Assembly: GCA_028277985.1 (NCBI GenBank)
Contig: JANQFG010000007.1
Location: forward strand, 80,252 to 144,251
Direction: 5' to 3'
DNA: 64,000 nucleotides
Source of the DNA: a bacterium
GTDB lineage: Bacteria > Desulfobacterota > DSWW01
A program made the position numbers and the translations under genes. Shown here piece by piece: positions 35,600 through 44,124 of the stretch. The notes below the pieces were generated by a model. That model did not search any database and was not told the origin of the DNA. It saw only the letters and a list, made by a program, of their open reading frames with translations. Positions within the stretch are counted from its first letter, which is position 1, and every line of letters begins with the position of its first letter.

Positions 35600-36664
35600 C
35601 TATCGGAACCTCTTCTCGAACTCTGAGGAGGGCTTCATGAAATCGGTTCTTTCCGGAGGAACCTGCTGTTCCGCCTCCGGTTTCTCCTCGAGTCTCAGCG
35701 CATCCTCCGGGCAGGTGGAGATACACAGCCCGCATCCGATGCAACGGTCACGGTTGAGCTCCGCGACCTCGTCGCCCAAGGTGATCGCGTCCATCTGACA
35801 CCTGTCCACGCAGACGCCGCAAGCCGTGCACGAGTCCTGATCCAGCACGGCATAGTGGTTTGTGGCAGCCAGCAACCCGGGCTGGGGCGAGAGCTTTAGC
35901 AGCCGAAGGCCGCCGCAGCATTCGGCGCAGCAGTTGCACAGCGCCTCCGGGTTCTCGCTGTTGGAGAACTGGGGAATCAGGCCCGCCTCCTCGCATTCGT
36001 CCAGCTTTGCCAGGGCCTCTTCCTGAGTGATCCACCTGCCCATGCCCGTGGCTACGTAATATTCCGCGTAGAAGTCGAACCCGATGCAGACTTCGAGCGG
36101 CTGATCGCAATCGTGTCCGGCTGCCTTGTGCTGGACCACGCAGACGCAGTCGGAAAGACTGATCCGGTCCTTGGTCTTGATGATCTTTCGGACATCGTCG
36201 TAGGGCGCGACGGACTTGCCTTCCGGGACGGCCGTGCTCACAGGCACGGTTCGCAAAGGTATGATGGGCTTGGTGACCAACTGACCGCCTTGGACATACT
36301 CATCGAAGAGCTCGGCCAGCTCTTTGTCCATCCTCTTGAGTTGATGTTCGAAGATGCCGTGGATGAACGGTGCGGCTGCATAGTAGAAGGGTTCCCCCTC
36401 CTTCTTGGGAAACCTTGGGAAGACGAGTCCCTTCTTCATCATCCCCTGAAGAACCTGTTCCACCTCTTCAGGATCCCGGTTCGTTCTTTCAGCCACTTCC
36501 CGGGCCGACTCGAGATCCAGCGTGAGATCCAGATACATCCCGACCTCTTCCTCGGTGAAGAGCTTCTTCAGGATCTTCATCTCCACCCCGGACTCTGTCT
36601 CGCCGAATCCGACAGCGTACTGATCCAGACGTTCCCTCAGCTGCTTGTATGTGTCATTGGCCAT
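35600..36664 (-). CDS. 4Fe-4S dicluster ferredoxin-type protein with N-terminal winged-helix-like domain
   Basis: A 354-residue iron-sulfur protein. The first ~130 residues are helical with a possible winged-helix (DLESAREVAERTNRDPEEVEQVL). A middle part has Cys motifs (DCVCVVQHK, HDCDQPLEVC, then CNCCAECCGG). The end has two ferredoxin clusters (CTACGVCVDRC and CIGCGLCISTCP). Similar proteins occur in anaerobes without assigned function; electron relay is likely. GGGAGG precedes the ATG at 36664. Between the TPR and MMPL genes. Confidence 0.8.
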   Translation of the reverse strand: MANDTYKQLRERLDQYAVGFGETESGVEMKILKKLFTEEEVGMYLDLTLDLESAREVAERTNRDPEEVEQVLQGMMKKGLVFPRFPKKEGEPFYYAAAPFIHGIFEHQLKRMDKELAELFDEYVQGGQLVTKPIIPLRTVPVSTAVPEGKSVAPYDDVRKIIKTKDRISLSDCVCVVQHKAAGHDCDQPLEVCIGFDFYAEYYVATGMGRWITQEEALAKLDECEEAGLIPQFSNSENPEALCNCCAECCGGLRLLKLSPQPGLLAATNHYAVLDQDSCTACGVCVDRCQMDAITLGDEVAELNRDRCIGCGLCISTCPEDALRLEEKPEAEQQVPPERTDFMKPSSEFEKRFR

Positions 36665-36678
36665 GATATGCCTCCCTT

Positions 36679-37620
36679 CTAGTGGAAATAGATCTTCTCG
36701 ATCTCGAGCAGATCGATGATGTCCTTGATGCAGGCGAGCCGCTCGCCCGAGGCCTCCTTCTTGGAGACATACAGCTCGCCGAGACAGTCGTGCAGCAGGG
36801 CCTTGCAGTTTTCCTGGAACTCCTCGCCGTAGTCCCTGCTGTTTCGGACCGAGCGAATCACCTCGAGGAATCCTTTCTTGGCCAGATCGTACTGACCGTC
36901 GAACAGCAGGGCGAGGCAGAGAGTGCACTTCACCGAGACCAGATCCTCGTCGATTTCGAGTGCCTTTCGGCTGCATTCGATGGCGCTCGAGAGATCCTGG
37001 GTGCCCTTGTAGTGGATTCTGCCAAGCTCGCACCAGGTGTCGACATCGTTCGGCTCGAAGGCGACCACCTTTTCAAACATCTCGATCGCTTCCTCGTAGC
37101 GACCCTGCTCCGCGAACAGTCGACCCTCCCTCTTGCAGGCGCCCACATGCACAGCTTCCGGGTTCGAGGGCGCGGCGCAAGGGTCCGCGTACTCCGGGGT
37201 ATCATCCGTTTCCTGTTCGGGTTCTTCAGGGGGCAATGTCGGTCCGCTTGGCTCTTGAGCCGTCTCTGTTGCCCCGGCGGTGATCTCCTCGGGGACAGGC
37301 GATTCTTCGTGAGTTTCGAGGTCTGCGCCTGTCGGGTCCTGCTCTTCTCCGGTTTCCTCCCCAGCCTGCTGCTCCTTCTTCCTCCCGAACACTCCGCCCA
37401 GCACCTTGCCGAAGAAGCCCGCCCCTTTGTTGTTCTTCCCTTCGGATTCTTCCGGGTCGACGTAAGCCTCCAGCGCTACGCCGCATTTCACACAAAGCTT
37501 CGCGTATCCCGGCTCAAAGGCCCAACCGTCGTGATTGAACCCGCACTGCGGGCACCTGATGTCTTCTTCGATCGGGGGGAAGGGGGGAGGCGCCTTCGGG
37601 GGTTGAAACCGCTTGAACAT
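36679..37620 (-). CDS. TPR protein with N-terminal zinc ribbon
   Basis: A 313-residue protein. A zinc ribbon (CPQCGFNHDGW..LCVKCGVAL) covers ~23-55, then a long acidic, Pro/Glu-rich disordered linker, then about four tetratricopeptide-type helices (~175-300; CKREGRLFAEQGRYEEAIEM, DVDTWCELGRIHYK). Probably a scaffold for protein-protein contacts. Ends 14 nt before the ferredoxin gene; GAGGGAAGC precedes the ATG. Confidence 0.8.
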   Translation of the reverse strand: MFKRFQPPKAPPPFPPIEEDIRCPQCGFNHDGWAFEPGYAKLCVKCGVALEAYVDPEESEGKNNKGAGFFGKVLGGVFGRKKEQQAGEETGEEQDPTGADLETHEESPVPEEITAGATETAQEPSGPTLPPEEPEQETDDTPEYADPCAAPSNPEAVHVGACKREGRLFAEQGRYEEAIEMFEKVVAFEPNDVDTWCELGRIHYKGTQDLSSAIECSRKALEIDEDLVSVKCTLCLALLFDGQYDLAKKGFLEVIRSVRNSRDYGEEFQENCKALLHDCLGELYVSKKEASGERLACIKDIIDLLEIEKIYFH

Positions 37621-37724
37621 GCTGCTTCCCTCGTATGCTCGATGCACGGAAACGGTATCAACTCAGATACTATTGGGTTGGGCGCACGGATGCAAGCTGA
37701 GAACCAAAAAGGAAGGGAAGGGGG

Positions 37725-38849
37725 CTACCGCCATCCTCTCATTTCCCAGATGTGTCCGGAATCGGAATGGGGAACATGCGAGGGCACGATGCGCACCCAG
37801 CTTCCCCAGGCATAGGGGCCGTGGTTGCTCACGAGATAGAAACCGAGCCCACCGTTCGTGTCCCCCTGCCACTGGTGAACCATGTCCGCGTCGTAGCAGA
37901 AGCCGCCGCCGTGCTGCATCTGGGCGGTAACGATTCTTCCTCTCGGCGCATCCTCTCCCGGGAAGGGCTCCGCGTTCAGGTCCCTCGGCACCGCCACGGT
38001 CTGGTGGATCCCGGTAACGTAAACGGTTCCCGTGTCGCAGGCCGGATCACCGCATTCCACATATGCGTCCCGGGCCCACTCGAGGGAAGGGCACTCCATC
38101 GGGTATTCTCCCTTGACGGTACAGTCCGTCATCTTCTTGTAGCTCCATACGATCTGGCCGGCCGGGTTCACTTCGATGATGCGGGAGTCCCCGGCCACGA
38201 ACTCTCCCGAATCAGCGATCAGCGTATTGCCGTTCGGGAGCCGGTAGGACTCGTGGGGCCCGAGGAGATGGATCGGGTCGTCATAGCTCTTCCGGCCCCG
38301 GTGGATATCCCATTCGCCGAAAGACCAGACGATACCGCAGCTGACAGGGTCGACCTCGATCACGACGTGGTGGTCACGGTTCGTGATCAGCAGATTCCCG
38401 TTGTCCAGGAATCTGGCCGCGTTCGGTTCCAGGAGGTCGAGCTCCGGGCAGGCCGCACTGCTGTCCCACTCGATTTCTCCTCCCGGATAGGTGATGATCA
38501 GGATCCGGTCGTTGCACGTGTCCGTGATGATGAGCCGATCTCGAGCATCGTTGAACTCTGCCGTGTGGGCCCCCACCAGGACAGAACCGTACGCGTCGAA
38601 GCTCCAGAGGATGTTGCCGGCGAGGTCGATGGTGATGATCTTGCTGTCATTCGGTTCCGGGCAGGCGAGGAGCTCGCCGCCCATGTCGGAAATCAGGATT
38701 TCGGTCGGGTTGCCTTCCACGTCCGTGGCCGCAATGCCGACGCCAAGGGCATTGAAGATCCGCTGCTCGGTCGAGCATGCCAAGAGGATCGAACCGACAA
38801 GGACAAGGATGGCGAAACATGCCGTGAGTCCGCCCTGCCTCGGGATCAT
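37725..38849 (-). CDS. Lipoprotein with NHL/arylsulfotransferase-like beta-propeller
   Basis: A 374-residue lipoprotein (hydrophobic CFAILVLVGSILLAC, lipobox Cys ~24). The remainder repeats strand motifs of ASST/NHL-type propellers: ITIDLAGNILWSFDAYG, LLEPNAARFLDNGNLLITNRDHHVVIEVD, GPHESYRLPNGNTLIADSG, IIEVNPAGQIVWSYKK. Relatives transfer sulfate groups or act as binding propellers; a catalytic His is not obvious. A GTG/ATG pair exists; ATG at 38849 is chosen beside a GGGGGAG site. Its consensus promoter lies at 38899-38927. Confidence 0.78.
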   Translation of the reverse strand: MIPRQGGLTACFAILVLVGSILLACSTEQRIFNALGVGIAATDVEGNPTEILISDMGGELLACPEPNDSKIITIDLAGNILWSFDAYGSVLVGAHTAEFNDARDRLIITDTCNDRILIITYPGGEIEWDSSAACPELDLLEPNAARFLDNGNLLITNRDHHVVIEVDPVSCGIVWSFGEWDIHRGRKSYDDPIHLLGPHESYRLPNGNTLIADSGEFVAGDSRIIEVNPAGQIVWSYKKMTDCTVKGEYPMECPSLEWARDAYVECGDPACDTGTVYVTGIHQTVAVPRDLNAEPFPGEDAPRGRIVTAQMQHGGGFCYDADMVHQWQGDTNGGLGFYLVSNHGPYAWGSWVRIVPSHVPHSDSGHIWEMRGWR

Positions 38850-38898
38850 GACTCCCCCTCTCATGGTCAAGGTGCGGTTGAAGGTCGGATCGAGAGGG

Positions 38899-38927
38899 AG
38901 TATAGATCTATAAAGTCTTTTTGTCAA
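38899..38927 (-). promoter_or_regulatory. Sigma-70 promoter of the propeller lipoprotein
   Basis: On the minus strand TTGACA (38927-38922), 17 bases, TATACT (38904-38899): a full-consensus -35 box and near-consensus -10 in AT-rich DNA, ~50 bases before the gene. Confidence 0.75.
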
Positions 38928-38943
38928 AAGAAATTTTCAGAAA

Positions 38944-39465
38944 TTACTTCGATATTTCCAGGAAGCGGATCCGGGTGTTGCCCAGATCGAACTCGGAGCG
39001 GTCCTCGAGATAGGCGAAGTCGATCCGTTGACCCGACACGTAGGTCCCGTTCGTGCTCCCGAGGTCCCGGAGAACCGTCCTTTCGGGTGAGATCTCGATG
39101 ACGCAGTGCTTTCGAGAGATGGACGCGTCGGAGAGCGGGATGTCCGCCTGACTGCCGCGCCCGATGGTTACAATCGGCTTGAGAATCTGGTAGGCCTTGC
39201 CCGATTCGGAGCCTTTCACGATCTCCACATAGATCCGCTTGTTTTCCGGAATCAGCAGGGTCTTGTCTTTGCGGCTGATCTGGGTGGGTGCGTCATCCTG
39301 GAGGCCGATCACCATGAAACGCTCGCTGCACTTCATGCACTGGAATTCACCTTCCTCATCCGCTTTCTCGAGCAAGTATTTGGTCTGGCACCTCGGGCAG
39401 TCGACGAACACGACCTGCTGTCCTTCCGCTAGCGATCCATAAGGCGGTTTTAACACTAATTCCAT
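38944..39465 (-). CDS. FHA-domain protein with N-terminal zinc-ribbon
   Basis: A 173-residue protein. The N-terminal zinc ribbon of the MJ0042 type (VDCPRCQTKYLLEK..FQCMKCSERF) is at ~22-52. The FHA domain is ~78-170 (IGRGSQADIPLSDASISRKHC, LGSTNGTYVSG) and binds phosphothreonine peptides. It is divergent from the Ser/Thr kinase gene, 92 bases away, so it probably reads that kinase's phosphorylations. Confidence 0.88.
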   Translation of the reverse strand: MELVLKPPYGSLAEGQQVVFVDCPRCQTKYLLEKADEEGEFQCMKCSERFMVIGLQDDAPTQISRKDKTLLIPENKRIYVEIVKGSESGKAYQILKPIVTIGRGSQADIPLSDASISRKHCVIEISPERTVLRDLGSTNGTYVSGQRIDFAYLEDRSEFDLGNTRIRFLEISK

Positions 39466-39557
39466 CGGGTCGCCCGGCCAGGCTATAAAGCTCCTCCGAG
39501 CAAAGCCCGATGTTATATAGATAGATGTAAGGCCATCCTCACGGGAGTCTAGAAAAA

Positions 39558-41309
39558 GTGGAAGCCGAAGTCAAAAGATCCGTCGAGAACCCTTCCCGAG
39601 GGGAATCGTTTCCCGGATACAAGGTGCTCAAGAGAATCGGCGAGGGCGGAACGGCCATTGTCTACAAAGGCCTGCAGGCTTCTCTGAACCGCCTGGTCGC
39701 GATCAAGGTGATCTCCAGGCATATCGGGAGCCATCCCCTGCTGGTGGAGCGTTTCGACCGGGAGTCCCTGATCATCGCCCGCCTGAATCATCCGCATATC
39801 ATTCATGTCATCGACAGAGGGACAACGCCGAACGGCAGGCCTTTCTTTGTCATGGAGTACGTAGACGGCATCGACCTCCAGGCGGCCATCCGGGTCGGCA
39901 GGTTGGACTTCACCCGGAAGCTGGATCTCGTCATCCAGATCTGCAAGGCCCTTTCCTATGCCCACCGGAACGGCGTGATCCACCGGGACATCAAGCCGTC
40001 GAACGTGCTCATCGATTCGGACGGGAACGCGCGGGTGGCTGATTTCGGCATCGCCCAGTTCGTCGACGGCCAGGACCGAAACCCCGTGAACACCCGGACG
40101 AACCTGGTCATGGGAAGCCTTCCCTACATGTCTCCGGAGCAACAGACCGACTCAAGGGCGGTGACGGCGAGGAGCGACCTCTTTTCCCTGGGGGCCCTCA
40201 CCTATGAGCTCTTCACGGGCATCCGGCCGATGGGGCGGTTCAGGCTTCCATCCGAGGTTCTTCCGAGGTTTCCCGAGCCGCTGGAAGATTTGATCCTGCG
40301 CTGCTTGGATCCTGATCCTGAGAAGCGTCCCGCCACCGCAGACGAAGTCAAGGAGACGCTGCTGAAGCTGCTGCAGGGGGCGCACCTGGACAGCTCGCAG
40401 CGGGAGCGGGCCAGCCAGGGGATCTCCAGGACCGACGAGAAGTTCGCTCTCCTCGACGTCATGCAGGAGGGCGAAGAGGGTGCGACCTACCTCTATGAGA
40501 ACCGGGAAAACCAGAGCCTCCTGGTCATCAAGAAGAGGCCGAGCAGCAAGGCCGGAAGCGAGGAGGCAAGGCGTCTTACCACACTCGAACACAGCAACAT
40601 CGCCAATGTTCTCGGCGTTTCGAAGAATGAACGCTTCTTCATCGTCGTGATGGAGTACTTGAGCGGCGGGAGCCTCGAAGATCGCCTTATCAAGCCTCTT
40701 CCGGTCGGTGAGGCCTTGAAGACAACACGAGAGATCTGCGAAGGGCTTTTGTTCGCCCATGCGAACGGAGTTGTCCACGGCAGCCTTCAACCCCGCAAGA
40801 TCCTGTTCAGCGAGTCCGGGCGTGTGAAGATAGCCGATTTCGGGTTCTATGAGCAAGGGGATGCCTTTGAGGCGTATTGTCTGCAGGCGGAGCCGAAATC
40901 GGTTCGTGCCGATATGTTCTCAACGGCCGTCCTTTTCTATCAGATGTTGACCGGCGATCTTCCGGGATGGGAGAAGGACGACCTGGTGCCGAGCGAACGA
41001 TTCTTTGCCCTCCCCCTGGAGGTACAGGATCTTGCGGCGAGGATGTTGATGTGCAGGAGGGGGTCGCTCACCATGGGGCCGGATCTTGTGATCGAAGAGA
41101 TCGACGGCCTCCTGGATTCGAACGAGAAGACGACGATCCTGGAGGAGGAACCGGAGCCAGCCGGTCCGGCCCAAACGGGCACGGTCGCCCCTCGGCCCCT
41201 GCGGGACTTCCTGTTTCTACTCTCGATAGCCGGAGCGGTCGGAGGGTGCCTGTTCTTCAGCGGGCGGATCGACGATCTCGTCTGGTTGCTGTCCAGATAC
41301 CTCTACTGA
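39558..41309 (+). CDS. Membrane Ser/Thr kinase with tandem pseudokinase
   Basis: A 583-residue protein. The first kinase domain (~21-280) is intact: glycine loop GEGGTAIVYKG, Lys50, His142-Arg143-Asp144, DFG 162-164. The second (~295-510) keeps Lys325 and DFG 427-429 but has His407-Gly408-Ser409 in place of HRD, so the catalytic base is missing and it is probably a pseudokinase. A single C-terminal membrane helix (~547-568) anchors it with the kinases in the cytoplasm. GTG start with only a weak ribosome site. Divergent from the FHA gene; its end overlaps the diguanylate cyclase by 7 bases. Confidence 0.88.
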   Translation: MEAEVKRSVENPSRGESFPGYKVLKRIGEGGTAIVYKGLQASLNRLVAIKVISRHIGSHPLLVERFDRESLIIARLNHPHIIHVIDRGTTPNGRPFFVMEYVDGIDLQAAIRVGRLDFTRKLDLVIQICKALSYAHRNGVIHRDIKPSNVLIDSDGNARVADFGIAQFVDGQDRNPVNTRTNLVMGSLPYMSPEQQTDSRAVTARSDLFSLGALTYELFTGIRPMGRFRLPSEVLPRFPEPLEDLILRCLDPDPEKRPATADEVKETLLKLLQGAHLDSSQRERASQGISRTDEKFALLDVMQEGEEGATYLYENRENQSLLVIKKRPSSKAGSEEARRLTTLEHSNIANVLGVSKNERFFIVVMEYLSGGSLEDRLIKPLPVGEALKTTREICEGLLFAHANGVVHGSLQPRKILFSESGRVKIADFGFYEQGDAFEAYCLQAEPKSVRADMFSTAVLFYQMLTGDLPGWEKDDLVPSERFFALPLEVQDLAARMLMCRRGSLTMGPDLVIEEIDGLLDSNEKTTILEEEPEPAGPAQTGTVAPRPLRDFLFLLSIAGAVGGCLFFSGRIDDLVWLLSRYLY

Positions 41310-42664
41310 ATCACACGCAAAGACGGGTCTGGAAGGGTGTCCTCCGAGTCATCGATGAAGGACGCGGCCGCCCTTTCTCGTTCCGAAGTCAGGGAGGAGT
41401 TGTGGACCGTGACCCGGTTTCTCCCTGCCTCCTTGGCCCGGTAGAGCGCCTCGTCCGCCAGGCGAATCACGCCCTGGATGGATCGCTCGTGATCCGGGAA
41501 GGATGCGATTCCCCCACTGATCGACAGGAATTCGAAGGGCTGATTCTCACGATGTGGGAAGGGATGGGTTGCGATGGCTTCCCTGAGCCTCTCCGCATAC
41601 TTGAACGCCTCCGCTGCTGAAATGCCGGGCAGCAGAACGATGAATTCCTCCCCGCCGTAACGGGCCACTACGGATGTCTTGCGCGTGTAATCCTGGACCA
41701 GCTGGCTCAACTCCATCAGAAGCTTGTCGCCTTCCTCGTGGCCGTTCGAGTCGTTGTAATGCTTGAAATTATCGATGTCGAAGAGAAAGACCGAAATCGG
41801 CGTCTGATCCGTGATAGCCTTTTCAACGTACTTGCGTGCGATCTGGTGAAAATACCTTCGGTTGTACAGACCGGTCAGGGGGTCCGTGTCCGCCTTCTGT
41901 TTTGCGTCCGTCAGGAAGAGCTGGTTGTACAGGGCCACCCCGGAAATCTCCGCGATGATCCGCAGCAGATGGTTCGCGCCATCCGAGAGTTTCGGTTTGC
42001 CGATGGCGATCACGCCGAGGAGGCGTTTCTCGTAAATGATGGGGGCCGCCATCCAGAGGTTCTCGTCATCCGAGGCTACGCTGCCCTGTTGCCTGTTGAA
42101 GTAATCTCTTGTGGTGATGACCTCGTCGGAAGCAGCCCGACCGACGAGCCCTCTGCCCATCGGACAGGTGGGCAGTGCCTTTCCTTTTCCTCCGCGGATC
42201 GGGATGCGCTTCAGCAGGTTGTTCGGCTGATCGAACACGTAGAATTCAACCGTGTCGGTTTCGACGATGTTCCTGACGAGATGGGAGAAGATGAAAACGA
42301 TCTCCTCCAGGCTCTGCTTCGCGTTGATCTTCTTCACGACGTGGGAGATGTTCGTCACGAGATGCAGATAGCTGCGGTTGAGCTCCTCCAGCTTCTGCAG
42401 CTTGTCGTTGAGCATCTTGATCTGGCGATGGCTGGTTTGAACGCTGTTTCGCTGATGGATCTCCCTCTCTCGCCGGTCTGCGTTTCGACTGATCTTGATG
42501 GCGATGAAGACGAGGAGCAGGATGGCCGCCAGGGACGTGAGCATGAGGACATGCTCCATCGTGAATCCGGACGTTTGCATTGCCGCCAACCGTGATTTCA
42601 TCTGCGAGGAATAGGAGAAGACGCTGTTGAGCAGGCTTCTCACAGAGTCGATGAGGCTGAACAT
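41303..42664 (-). CDS. Membrane-bound GAF-GGDEF diguanylate cyclase
   Basis: A 453-residue protein. One membrane helix (~38-57), a short coiled linker, a GAF domain (~115-255; CPMGRGLVGRA), then GGDEF (~270-430). The active-site motif is GGEEF, expected to make cyclic di-GMP. The inhibitory I-site RxxD five residues before it reads RKTS, so product feedback is probably lost. Start at 42664 puts the helix near the N-terminus. Convergent overlap with the kinase gene. Confidence 0.87.
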   Translation of the reverse strand: MFSLIDSVRSLLNSVFSYSSQMKSRLAAMQTSGFTMEHVLMLTSLAAILLLVFIAIKISRNADRREREIHQRNSVQTSHRQIKMLNDKLQKLEELNRSYLHLVTNISHVVKKINAKQSLEEIVFIFSHLVRNIVETDTVEFYVFDQPNNLLKRIPIRGGKGKALPTCPMGRGLVGRAASDEVITTRDYFNRQQGSVASDDENLWMAAPIIYEKRLLGVIAIGKPKLSDGANHLLRIIAEISGVALYNQLFLTDAKQKADTDPLTGLYNRRYFHQIARKYVEKAITDQTPISVFLFDIDNFKHYNDSNGHEEGDKLLMELSQLVQDYTRKTSVVARYGGEEFIVLLPGISAAEAFKYAERLREAIATHPFPHRENQPFEFLSISGGIASFPDHERSIQGVIRLADEALYRAKEAGRNRVTVHNSSLTSERERAAASFIDDSEDTLPDPSLRVIQ

Positions 42665-42823
42665 TGCCGGGTACCCTTCTTCTTTGATTCCAACCTGGTT
42701 CCGTTGAAGGAGCAAAAGGGATGCCAGGTGGTCGTTTCATCCATCTGTCGGCCTTTTAAACATTTGATTTAGAATGATAAATTTTCTGAGAAGCTGTTCT
42801 GTCAGGCCAGGGCAAGCCTCAGG

Positions 42824-42848
42824 AAAAGGTGCCGTATCTCGGCCTTTT
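42824..42848 (-). terminator. Possible terminator after the molybdoenzyme operon
   Basis: On the minus strand AAAAGG-CCG...CGG-CCTTTT forms an imperfect stem within 75 bases of the last operon gene's stop (42920). The run of T is short. Confidence 0.35.
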
Positions 42849-42919
42849 CTCAATTCAGGCAAGCAACTTTTCTCATATTGATAAAGGTAGGATACGAGAT
42901 CGTACTTGTCCGGAAGGTG

Positions 42920-43369
42920 TCAGCACGTGTTCACACAGCCGTAGAGGTCGTCCAGGCAATCGGCTCCCGAGGTGGCCGGATTCGGATCGAAGAGACAGCC
43001 CGGGTCCGTTTCGTCACCCACGAAGTCGAACCCGCAGTCAGCGAAGCAATCACCGCACTGCCCGGTGAAGAGGAGCTCCACGTCACCCGAACAAGCAGAG
43101 AAGCCGCTTCCCGGCACAGCGAAACATCCGTCCAGGCACTGCTGGTCCGCGGGACCACAGCCCGAGACGCATACCTTCAGATCGTCGACGTTGGCATAGG
43201 CGTTGTCCTCACAGCCTTGGCTGTTGAGGGCCTGCAGGGATTCTGCACAGAGCTGCCCCAGCTCGACCGTGACCGTGCCCCCCTCGTCATCTCCACAGCC
43301 GATCAGTAGGAACCCAGTGGCCAGGAAGAGGGATAATATGCTGGTAAGAAGAAAGCGCGAGTGTCCCAT
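42920..43369 (-). CDS. Cys-rich lipoprotein ending the molybdoenzyme operon
   Basis: A 149-residue lipoprotein (LFLATGFLLIGC, lipobox Cys ~25) whose mature part has 14 further cysteines, an even number consistent with disulfides or metal binding, with pairs such as CVSGC, CGDC and CFADC. Not recognised. The real start (GGAGACAAAA before the ATG) lies inside a long open frame. It begins 13 bases after the TorD gene, so it is probably the operon's last member and may hold or deliver a metal or thiol in the periplasm. Confidence 0.7.
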   Translation of the reverse strand: MGHSRFLLTSILSLFLATGFLLIGCGDDEGGTVTVELGQLCAESLQALNSQGCEDNAYANVDDLKVCVSGCGPADQQCLDGCFAVPGSGFSACSGDVELLFTGQCGDCFADCGFDFVGDETDPGCLFDPNPATSGADCLDDLYGCVNTC

Positions 43370-43382
43370 TTTTGTCTCCGTT

Positions 43383-44087
43383 CTATGAGGTCTGTCTGTT
43401 CTCGACAAGGGTCCACTCGTGAGCGAGGAATCCCTTCGTAAAAACACCCACGAGTTGGAAATAGGCGAGGCGGCTGTTCTCCACGACTCGATCGCAGAAT
43501 CGGTTCGCCCAGGGGAAGAGATGGTTGCAGAAGAAGTCTGCTTCCGCTTCTCTGAGTTTGTCTGCGTCGTCTTTTCGGGCCTCGTCGATCGCCTCCTGCT
43601 CCATGGCGCACAGAAACGAGAGGAACTCCAGCTCGTAGCTGATGTGGTCCGGTGGTTCGTTCTCGGACGTGTTCGGAGTGATTCGAAACCGTTCGTAATG
43701 GGCGAGCGCCTCACGGGCGGCGAAGCCGCACAGGGTGCCCTCGGTATAGAACGATGCATGAGGTGGGGCCAGAACGCCTTCACGTGAATTCACGAAGAGC
43801 CGAACGTATTCCGTCTGGAAGGCCTCCAGCCCGAAACGATAAGACTCCTTCTCGTGCCGGTCCAGCTCCTTGGCAGGATGAAAGTGGGCATCTTTGCTGT
43901 CCAGCAGAAACCTCGGATGCTTGAGAAGTACGTTGTCGAGTGAGCGCCGAACCTGATCCCAGGAAGGGGTCCGGAAGAGGTGAGCCAGCTCCTGATAGAT
44001 CGCGGCTCGCTGGCCGGGTGCGAGAGGGGCAGGGCTCTGGGCGTGGCCCAGGTTACGCTGGCTGCTGTAGGCTTTGCATTCCGACAT
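43383..44087 (-). CDS. TorD-like molybdoenzyme maturation chaperone
   Basis: A 234-residue all-helical protein of the TorD/DmsD family (EYVRLFVNSREG, HASFYTEGTL, DHISYELEFLSFLCAMEQEA, HLFPWANRFCDRV). Such chaperones bind the Tat signal and apo-form of a molybdopterin subunit until cofactor insertion. Its partner is the gene at 45740-47983. ATG at 44087 is preceded by GGGAAG 9 nt upstream. Confidence 0.88.
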   Translation of the reverse strand: MSECKAYSSQRNLGHAQSPAPLAPGQRAAIYQELAHLFRTPSWDQVRRSLDNVLLKHPRFLLDSKDAHFHPAKELDRHEKESYRFGLEAFQTEYVRLFVNSREGVLAPPHASFYTEGTLCGFAAREALAHYERFRITPNTSENEPPDHISYELEFLSFLCAMEQEAIDEARKDDADKLREAEADFFCNHLFPWANRFCDRVVENSRLAYFQLVGVFTKGFLAHEWTLVENRQTS

Positions 44088-44124
44088 GTTCAGTATCTTC
44101 CCGAGGTCTTGTCTGGTTATTCGG

